Source: JANOBJ01 sp031411575 (GTDB lineage: Bacteria; Pseudomonadota; Gammaproteobacteria; Burkholderiales; Burkholderiaceae_C). From it: a stretch of 38,925 bases of DNA. The notes beneath the pieces are model-generated. The model ran no database searches and was not told the origin of the DNA. It saw nothing but the letters and a program-made list of their open reading frames with translations. This document shows, one piece after another, positions 33,291 through 38,925 of this stretch; position 1 is the stretch's first letter, and each line of letters opens with the position of its first letter. Position numbers and translations under genes: made by a program. Where the stretch lies: contig JANOBJ010000109.1 of the NCBI GenBank assembly GCA_031411575.1, positions 1 to 38,925 on the forward strand, given 5' to 3'.

Positions 33291-34451
33291 TCAGTCGTCA
33301 GAGAGCTTCAGGCGGCTGGGCTGCCGTTTCTCGATCGCCCACTTCAGCAGCGCCGCGCCACGGTACACGCCGTGGGCAAATTTGCCATACGGCAAGGTCA
33401 GGAACAGCGCCATCACCACCCCCAGATGCACCGCCAGCAGCGGCCCCATGGCGGCGCTGTGGCGGGCGAGCATCAGCGCCAGCCCGGTCGCGCTGGTCAA
33501 AAACAGGAGCGCCACAAAACCCCGGTCCATCGGCCGCTGTGCCACGTCGCCGTGCTGCGGGTCGCGCCGCAGGTTGAGCCAGAACAGCCCCGCCGTGCCA
33601 ACCAGCAGGCTGATGCCGCCGGTCACGCCCAGCAGTTTGGGCAGGGTCGCGTAGCCATACGGCGCCGGCCAGCCCAGCGCGTAGTGGTAGACCGTGGCCA
33701 CGCTGGTGGCTGCAAAACACAGCAAAAAACCATAAAACGTGAGGTGGTGGAACCGCTTTCGGGCCAGCGAAAACGCATCGTCCTCGTTGTTGCAGCCGTC
33801 GCCGTGGCCGCCGCCCAGGTATTTGAGGCTGGCGACGTCGTGCAGGGTTTCGGCCAGCGCTTCGCCGGTGGCCTTGCCCGGTGAAACCTCGCGCCAGAAC
33901 CGCCGCAGCCCCAGCGCCAGCGCCAAAACCGCGAAAACGAAGACCGGCGCGAACATCCCCACCATCAGATTGTGCGGGAACACCGCGTAAAAGCTGCCGG
34001 CCGTGTTGGGCGTGGCCAGCGTGCCATTGCGCAGCGCTGCCAGCGCCAGAAACAGGGCCAGCGACGCCGCCAGCGCCAGCGACAGGGTGAGCCCGTTGCG
34101 GCGGTACAACGCGCCGAAGCCCGGCGGCCAGGCGTAGTCGGCATAGGTCTGGCCGCGCACGGTGGCCATCGCTTTCGGTACGTTCACGCCAAACTCGTGC
34201 GGCGGCGCGTACTGGCAGGCGTGCAGGCAGGCGCCACAGTTGTGGCACAGGTTGGCCAGGTAGTGGACATCGGCCGCGCCAAACGCCAGCCGGCGCGTCA
34301 TCGCAGGAAAAACCGCGCAGAACCCCTCGCAGTAACGGCAGGCGTTGCAGATCTGCATGACCCGCGCGACCTCGCCCTCGGCCGTCGACGGCACCGGCTC
34401 GCCCTGCGCCAGCGCGCGCGCGTCGCGGGTCAGCGCCTCAAGCGTCTGCAT
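33291..34451 (-). CDS. tcuB: Tricarballylate utilisation protein B (Fe-S membrane oxidoreductase)
   Basis: 386 aa from ATG 34451. The N-terminal part has two ferredoxin-like cysteine clusters ('CNACRYCEGFCAVFP' and 'CHNCGACLHACQYAPPHEFG'), followed by about 6 membrane helices with histidines able to bind heme or quinone. In Salmonella TcuB reoxidises the FAD of TcuA and passes electrons to the respiratory chain. Overlaps the end of tcuA by 14 bases. Specific substrate in this organism is inferred from the family only. Confidence 0.88.
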   Translation of the reverse strand: MQTLEALTRDARALAQGEPVPSTAEGEVARVMQICNACRYCEGFCAVFPAMTRRLAFGAADVHYLANLCHNCGACLHACQYAPPHEFGVNVPKAMATVRGQTYADYAWPPGFGALYRRNGLTLSLALAASLALFLALAALRNGTLATPNTAGSFYAVFPHNLMVGMFAPVFVFAVLALALGLRRFWREVSPGKATGEALAETLHDVASLKYLGGGHGDGCNNEDDAFSLARKRFHHLTFYGFLLCFAATSVATVYHYALGWPAPYGYATLPKLLGVTGGISLLVGTAGLFWLNLRRDPQHGDVAQRPMDRGFVALLFLTSATGLALMLARHSAAMGPLLAVHLGVVMALFLTLPYGKFAHGVYRGAALLKWAIEKRQPSRLKLSDD

Positions 34452-35850
34452 GCGCCACCCCTTGCTGCAGCCGCACGGCCGCCGCGGCCGCCTGCACACC
34501 CGCGATACGGCCAAACGCGGTGCCGATGGTCATGCCCACGCCCGCGGTGTAGCCCTTGCCCAGAACGTTGCCGGCCATGATTTCACCGGCGGCGAACAGG
34601 TTGGGGCTGGCGCGCCCGCCAAAATGCACCGCCGACTGCGCGTTGACCTTCATGCCCAGGTAGGTGAAGGTGATACCCGGCTTGAGCGCGTAGCCGTAGT
34701 ACGGCGGCGTGTCGATTGGCAGCGCCCAGTGGGTCTTGGCGGGGCTCAAACCCTCGGTGTGGCAATCGTCGAGCACCGCGTGGTCAAACCGGCCGACCTG
34801 GCAGGCGGCATTGAAATCGCGCACGGTCTGCAGCAGCGCCGCTTCATCCAGCCCGAGCTGGCGGGCCAGTTGCCCCAGCGTGTCGGCGCGCTCACCCGGA
34901 AACACCGGTGGCATGAAACGCCCCACAGCCTTGGCGTCGATGATCGAATAGCCGATCTGGCCGGGCTGGTTGGCCACCAGGCGGCCCCAGATCGCGTAGC
35001 GCTTGGGCCAGAAATCCTCGCCCTCGTCATAAAAGCGCCGCGCATGCTTGTTGACCATGATGCCCAGCGACACGCAGTCCACCCGGGTGCAGATGCCGCC
35101 GTCGTACAGCGGCGCGCGCGCGTCGATCGCCACGCAGTGCGACTGGGTCGGGTCGCCAATCGTGTCGGCGCCCTGCTCGATCAGGTGGCGCAGCAGCACG
35201 CCGCGGTTGTAGCGCGTGCCGCGAATGGCAAAGTTGTCAGCGGGCCATTCGCCCTGCTCGTTCTGGCCCCAGGCCTCGCGCAGCCATTCGCGGTTGGACT
35301 CGAACCCGCCGCTGGCCACCACGCAGGCGCGCGCTTCGATGCGCGTCTCACCTACGTAGGCCGCGACAAAACGGCTGCGCACCAGCTCCAGCCGGTCCAC
35401 CGGCGCGTGGTAGCGCACCTGCACGCCCAGCGCCTCGGCACTGCGGTAGTAGGCATTGACCAGCGCCTTGCCGCCGCCCATGAAAAACGCATTGGTGCGC
35501 GACAGGTGCAGCGTGCCCGACAGAGACGGCTGGAAGCGCACGCCATGCCGGCGCATCCAGTCGCGGCAGGTCGCCGAATCGCGGATCGCCAGCCGCGCCA
35601 GCACCTCGTGGGTCTGCCCACCCGTGACCTTGAACAGGTCTTGCCAGAACTCTTCCTCGGGGTAGGCGTCGGTCAGCACGTCCTGCGGCGCGTCGTGCAT
35701 GCAGCGCAGGTTGCGCGTGTGGCTGGAGTTGCCGCCCCGCCATTCGCGCGGCGCCGATTCGAGTAGCAGCACACTGGCCCCCGCCTCGCGCGCCATCAAC
35801 GCTGCACACAGCGCCGCGTTGCCACCGCCAATCACCAGTACGTCGATCAT
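34438..35850 (-). CDS. tcuA: FAD-dependent tricarballylate dehydrogenase
   Basis: 470 aa from ATG 35850 ('MIDVLVIGGGNAALCAALMA', FAD motif). Fumarate-reductase-like flavoprotein with 'RGGNSSHTRNLRC' and the C-terminal 'AGEIMAGNVLGKGYTAGVGM'. TcuA oxidises tricarballylate to cis-aconitate, feeding the TCA cycle. Start overlaps the preceding unknown gene (ATGA). The open frame upstream of 35850 belongs to that overlap and has no homologous look. Confidence 0.88.
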   Translation of the reverse strand: MIDVLVIGGGNAALCAALMAREAGASVLLLESAPREWRGGNSSHTRNLRCMHDAPQDVLTDAYPEEEFWQDLFKVTGGQTHEVLARLAIRDSATCRDWMRRHGVRFQPSLSGTLHLSRTNAFFMGGGKALVNAYYRSAEALGVQVRYHAPVDRLELVRSRFVAAYVGETRIEARACVVASGGFESNREWLREAWGQNEQGEWPADNFAIRGTRYNRGVLLRHLIEQGADTIGDPTQSHCVAIDARAPLYDGGICTRVDCVSLGIMVNKHARRFYDEGEDFWPKRYAIWGRLVANQPGQIGYSIIDAKAVGRFMPPVFPGERADTLGQLARQLGLDEAALLQTVRDFNAACQVGRFDHAVLDDCHTEGLSPAKTHWALPIDTPPYYGYALKPGITFTYLGMKVNAQSAVHFGGRASPNLFAAGEIMAGNVLGKGYTAGVGMTIGTAFGRIAGVQAAAAAVRLQQGVAHADA

Positions 35851-36650
35851 TGGATCCAGTACGCAGCCACTGCGCACAACCACCCTGCGCTTATCACGGT
35901 ACACGAGACGTTGTCGTACCAATGCTCATTGTTTCGACGATCAAAATGATCGGCCACTTCGATCAGGAAAACAGCAGCCGCCATCAGCAGGGCCGCAGCC
36001 ATCAAAGCGGCCGAAGCCCCATGAAAATGAAGTCCGCCGCTGCGTTTTCCGGGGATGTAGATATCGACGATTGATAAACCCCACACCGCATACGCCGCCA
36101 GCAACGTTCCCCCCAAGAGATACGTGACGCGGTCGGGTTTCGAAATCTCATTCGGGATGTACTCGCGCTTCTGCGTCCAGGGCGTTCCACCAGCGAGCGC
36201 ACGGTTGATGTCTGCCGCCAAACGATGGAAATTGCCCCGAATTTGTGTCACGTTGATGGTCTCTGGCGGACCCTCTCGGTGAAGCGATAGATCAAGCGTT
36301 CTGATTGTCTCGCCATCAGAAGACCGTTCCACGAATGTAGCCGCCCGAACCTCCTCAAACCTCAAGGACTTGGGCAAGACATCGAACCAGTCAATGCCTT
36401 TCGGGTGCACTGTCAATGCAGGTTCCGACGCACGCGTCAGTTTGTCAATCGATGGAATGGACATCCACAACGCCAGGGCTCCCGCTGCGGCCGCCATGCC
36501 CGCGAAGATCATCACCAACCAGAATGGCGCGCGCGAGTCTGCGAAAGCAATGGCAAGCTTGCCCATCAGAAGCGCGACACTTAACAGCATGACTCCCAAG
36601 CCAATCAACCGGCACAGCGCGCGCCTCGACCAGAAGAAGTCTATTTTCAC
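35847..36650 (-). CDS. Unknown membrane protein inside the bug-tcuAB operon
   Basis: 267 aa. Two hydrophobic segments at the N-terminus (about 15-32 and 42-62), a soluble middle part of about 100 residues with mixed beta character ('LTVHPKGIDWFDVLPKSLRFEEV'-like, shown by HPKGIDWFDVLPK), then three hydrophobic segments at 180-265. The layout recalls PH-like proteins of the STM3941 kind, a weak resemblance. It is 17 bases after the Bug gene and overlaps tcuA by ATGA. Its base composition is visibly less GC-rich than the flanking genes, which suggests insertion into the operon. No function is claimed. Confidence 0.75.
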   Translation of the reverse strand: MKIDFFWSRRALCRLIGLGVMLLSVALLMGKLAIAFADSRAPFWLVMIFAGMAAAAGALALWMSIPSIDKLTRASEPALTVHPKGIDWFDVLPKSLRFEEVRAATFVERSSDGETIRTLDLSLHREGPPETINVTQIRGNFHRLAADINRALAGGTPWTQKREYIPNEISKPDRVTYLLGGTLLAAYAVWGLSIVDIYIPGKRSGGLHFHGASAALMAAALLMAAAVFLIEVADHFDRRNNEHWYDNVSCTVISAGWLCAVAAYWIQ

Positions 36651-36667
36651 GATTGCGCCACCTCTGT

Positions 36668-37651
36668 TCAGTCAGACTTGATGTTGGCCCGTTTGACGAT
36701 ATCGCTCCAGATCTTCTGCTCGCGACCGATGAAGGCCGCGAACTCGGTGGATGGCCCGCCGCCGCCGACTGCGCTGTCGGTGGCAAAGCGCTCGGTCACC
36801 GCGCTGGACTTGAGCGCCTTCAGCGATTCTTCCTGGATCTTCTTCACCACATCGGCTGGCGTGCCCGCAGGCGCCAGGATGCCGTACCACTGCGAGGTTT
36901 CGAAGTCCTTGAAGCCCATCTCGGCCACCGTGGGCACATCGGGCAGGGCCGCGATCCGCTGCTGCGTGCCGACCGCGATCGCGCGCAGCTTGCCGGCGCG
37001 GATGTGCGCGCCCAGCGCCGGCAGGCCGGCCGACGACGCCTGGGTGCGGCCCGACAGCAGATCGGTCAGCTGCGGCCCGGTGCCGCGGTAGGGAATGTGG
37101 GTGAGCGAGATGCCGGTCACCAGTTTCAGGTATTCCATCGCCAGGTGGCCGGCGCTGGCGTTGCCGGCCGAGCCGTAGTCGAGCTTGCCGGGGTTCTTCT
37201 TGGCGTAGGCCACGAACTCCTTGAAGTCCCTGGCGGGCACATCCGGGTGGATCACAAACACGTTGGGCACCTTGGCCAGCAGCGTGACCGGGATGAAATC
37301 CTTGTTCACGTCGTAGGGCTGGGTCTTGAGCATGTAGGGGTTGACCGCCAGCGTGCCCACATGGCCCAGGATGAGCGTGTGGCCATCCGGGGCGGCCTTG
37401 GCCGCGTCCACCATCGCGATGGTGCCGGCCGCGCCCGGCTTGTTCTCCACGAACACGGTCTGGCCGAGCTGTTTGGTGAGTTCTGCCGCGACCGAACGCG
37501 CCACGATCTCGGAGGTGCCGCCCGGTGCAAATGGCACGATGAAGCGCACCGGTTTGGTGGGCCAGGCCGGTTGCGCGGTGGCGGCAGCGGGCAGCAGCGC
37601 GGCACCGGCCAGGGCCAGCGCGTCGCGTCGGGTCAGGCTTGCGGGGTGCAT
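36668..37651 (-). CDS. Bug-family (TctC-like) tricarboxylate-binding periplasmic protein
   Basis: Extracytoplasmic solute receptor of the tripartite tricarboxylate transporter class. 327 aa from ATG 37651, preceded by GAGGAG. A twin-arginine-like signal (LTRRDALALAGAALLPAAATA, given here as RRDALALAGAAL) is followed by 'PTKPVRFIVPFAPGGTSEIV', 'VENKPGAAGTIA' and 'YGSAGNASAGHLA', all typical of Bug proteins. The membrane parts TctA/TctB are not in the window; Bug proteins are often orphan. Likely delivers a di- or tricarboxylate for TcuAB. Confidence 0.92.
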   Translation of the reverse strand: MHPASLTRRDALALAGAALLPAAATAQPAWPTKPVRFIVPFAPGGTSEIVARSVAAELTKQLGQTVFVENKPGAAGTIAMVDAAKAAPDGHTLILGHVGTLAVNPYMLKTQPYDVNKDFIPVTLLAKVPNVFVIHPDVPARDFKEFVAYAKKNPGKLDYGSAGNASAGHLAMEYLKLVTGISLTHIPYRGTGPQLTDLLSGRTQASSAGLPALGAHIRAGKLRAIAVGTQQRIAALPDVPTVAEMGFKDFETSQWYGILAPAGTPADVVKKIQEESLKALKSSAVTERFATDSAVGGGGPSTEFAAFIGREQKIWSDIVKRANIKSD

Positions 37652-37690
37652 ACGGTCTCCTCTGGGCGTTGGTGGGTGCGCTATTGTCAA

Positions 37691-37716
37691 CCAGCGCAAA
37701 ATCCGCACTGCGCTGG
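37691..37716. promoter_or_regulatory. Inverted repeat in the divergent Bug/lyase promoter region
   Basis: CCAGCGCA (37691-37698) and TGCGCTGG (37709-37716) form a perfect 8-base dyad with a 10-base spacer, in the 86-base gap between divergent genes. A candidate operator for a LysR- or GntR-type regulator, which itself is not in the window. Confidence 0.45.
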
Positions 37717-37737
37717 AAAACACGTACGGAGAACCCC

Positions 37738-38925
37738 ATGGCCGCAACCATCATCGATTCCAGAATTTTCGGCGACATGTTCAGCGACGCGACGATGCGC
37801 GCCGTCTGGTCGGACGAGAACCGCACCGCCAAGTACCTCGACATCGAGCGCGCGCTGGCCAAGGTGCAGGGCGATCTGGGCATCATCCCGAAGGAAGCCG
37901 CCGACGAAATCGTGCGCAACTGCAACCTGGAGCAGATCGACTGGGCCAAGCTCAAGGCCAAGACCGAGCAGATCGGCTACCCGATCATCGCGGTGGTGAA
38001 CCAGATCAACGCCAATTGCCGCGACCGGCTGGGCGAGTATTGCCACTGGGGCGCGACCACGCAGGACATCACCGATACCGCCGCCGTGCTGCAGATTCGC
38101 GAGGGCCTGGCGCTGATCGAGGCCGACCTGAAAGACCTGTCGGCGTCGCTCGCCCACCTGGCTAAAACCCACCGCGATACGCCGGTGATCGGCCGCAGCA
38201 ACCTGCAGCAGGCCACACCGATCACCTTTGGCTACAAGATGGCCAGCATCCTGGCCGGCATCGAGCGGCACCGCGAGCGGCTGCAGCAGCTCAAGCCGCG
38301 TGTGCTGGTGGGCGAGTTTGGCGGCGCCTCGGGCACGCTCTCGTCGCTGGCGACCGGCGCGATGGAAACCCAGGCCGGGCTGATGAAAGAGTTGGGGCTG
38401 GGCCAGCCACTCATCAGCTGGCACACCGTGCGCGACAACGTCGCCGAGGTGGGCGCCTTTCTCGGCCTGGTGGGTGGATCGCTCGGCAAGATCGCGATGG
38501 ACGTGAAGCTGATGATGCAGACCGAGGTGGGCGAGGTCTACGAGCCGTACGCTCACGGCCGCGGCTCCAGCAGCACGATGCCGCAAAAGCGCAACCCGAT
38601 CTCGAGCTGCTACATCCACGCGCAAATCTCGGTGGTCCGGCAGCACGCGGCGGCGATGCTCGACGCGATGGTCGCCGACCACGAGCGCTCGACCGGCCCG
38701 TGGGAGATCGAGTGGATCGTGCTGCCCGAAGCCTTCTGCCTGCTCGCCGGCGCGCTGTCCCAGTCGCGCTTCGTCGTCAGCGGCATGGAGGTCGACGTGA
38801 AGCGCATGCGCGCCAACCTCGACATGACCCATGGCCTGGTCGTATCGGAAGCGGTGATGATGGGCCTCGCGCCCTACATCGGCCGCGAGTATGCGCACGA
38901 CCTGGTCTACGACATCTGCCGCGTC
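37738..38925 (+). CDS. Adenylosuccinate lyase / carboxymuconate cycloisomerase family enzyme (partial, C-terminus off the right edge)
   Basis: 396 codons are visible from ATG 37738 (GGAG upstream). The class-II fumarase/aspartase superfamily signature is present as 'GRGSSSTMPQKRNPISS', with 'HWGATTQDITDTA' and 'GRSNLQQATPITFGYK', the last closest to PcaB-type cycloisomerases. Neighbouring carboxylate genes favour an accessory lyase acting on an organic acid rather than the purine enzyme PurB, but this is inference. Divergent from the Bug gene. Confidence 0.85.
   Translation, partial: MAATIIDSRIFGDMFSDATMRAVWSDENRTAKYLDIERALAKVQGDLGIIPKEAADEIVRNCNLEQIDWAKLKAKTEQIGYPIIAVVNQINANCRDRLGEYCHWGATTQDITDTAAVLQIREGLALIEADLKDLSASLAHLAKTHRDTPVIGRSNLQQATPITFGYKMASILAGIERHRERLQQLKPRVLVGEFGGASGTLSSLATGAMETQAGLMKELGLGQPLISWHTVRDNVAEVGAFLGLVGGSLGKIAMDVKLMMQTEVGEVYEPYAHGRGSSSTMPQKRNPISSCYIHAQISVVRQHAAAMLDAMVADHERSTGPWEIEWIVLPEAFCLLAGALSQSRFVVSGMEVDVKRMRANLDMTHGLVVSEAVMMGLAPYIGREYAHDLVYDICRV

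Noticed and set aside
34345..35766. 473-codon plus-strand open frame opposite tcuA
   Set aside because: Antisense shadow of tcuA in GC-rich DNA; no domain or ribosome site.
36653..37999. 448-codon plus-strand open frame opposite the Bug gene and entering the lyase
   Set aside because: Covers the Bug gene in antisense and the lyase in the wrong frame; the Bug protein has clear family motifs.
37687..38898. 403-codon minus-strand open frame opposite the lyase
   Set aside because: Antisense shadow; the plus-strand frame carries the fumarase-superfamily signature.
1..38925. Insertion sequences, tRNA/rRNA genes, CRISPR arrays
   Set aside because: No transposase, no long terminal inverted repeats, no tRNA-like cloverleaf and no regularly spaced direct repeat array were seen.

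Overview
The window is most of a photosynthesis gene cluster (PGC) from a purple, aerobic or facultatively phototrophic betaproteobacterium. It is probably Burkholderiales/Comamonadaceae, of the Rhodoferax, Limnohabitans or Rubrivivax kind. I infer this from the gene order (aerR/bchFNBHLM-lhaA-puhABC-acsF-puhE-crtIB, converging on crtEF-bchCXYZ-pufBALMC-crtADC), the high G+C, the tetraheme PufC, the acsF-type cyclase and the tcuAB/Bug flank. No 16S or tRNA gene is present, so the genus cannot be fixed.

Layout. 1-764 (-): partial B12-binding antirepressor aerR/ppaA. 765-970: divergent regulatory region with PpsR/CrtJ-type boxes. 971-18094 (+): one tightly packed run, bchF-bchN-bchB-bchH-bchL-bchM-lhaA-puhA-puhB-puhC-acsF-puhE-crtI-crtB plus a 54-aa membrane ORF, mostly with overlapping or nearly touching genes. 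32578 down to 18098 (-): the opposing superoperon crtE-crtF-bchC-bchX-bchY-bchZ-pufB-(LH1-beta-like ORF)-pufA-pufL-pufM-pufC-crtA-crtD-crtC. The two runs meet tail to tail with 3 bases between stop codons. 32736-33224 (+): Nudix hydrolase, divergent from crtE. 33291-37651 (-): tripartite-tricarboxylate (Bug) binding protein, an unknown membrane protein, tcuA and tcuB. 37738-end (+): partial fumarase/adenylosuccinate-lyase superfamily enzyme.

How it works together. BchH (Mg chelatase), BchM and AcsF (aerobic cyclase) make divinyl protochlorophyllide. BchNBL (DPOR), BchF, BchXYZ (COR) and BchC take it towards bacteriochlorophyllide a. CrtE, CrtB, CrtI, CrtC, CrtD, CrtF and CrtA cover the spheroidene/spheroidenone route. 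PufLM, PuhA, PufC and PufBA form the RC-LH1 core, and LhaA, PuhB, PuhC and PuhE assemble it. bchD, bchI, bchG, bchP, pufQ, pufX and puc genes are not seen in the window. PpsR-type TGT-N12-ACA boxes lie at exactly the three expected control points (bchF, bchC, crtE).

Most interesting: a 74-aa LH1-beta-like polypeptide between pufB and pufA that has lost both conserved histidines; a PufC with a C-terminal OmpA-like domain; arrays of PpsR boxes with an exact 26-bp period; identical, apparently leaderless promoter-to-ATG geometry at bchF and bchC; a crtC with no usable start near its conserved N-terminus; and two in-frame, SD-preceded starts for aerR. All calls come from reading the sequence; no database search was run.
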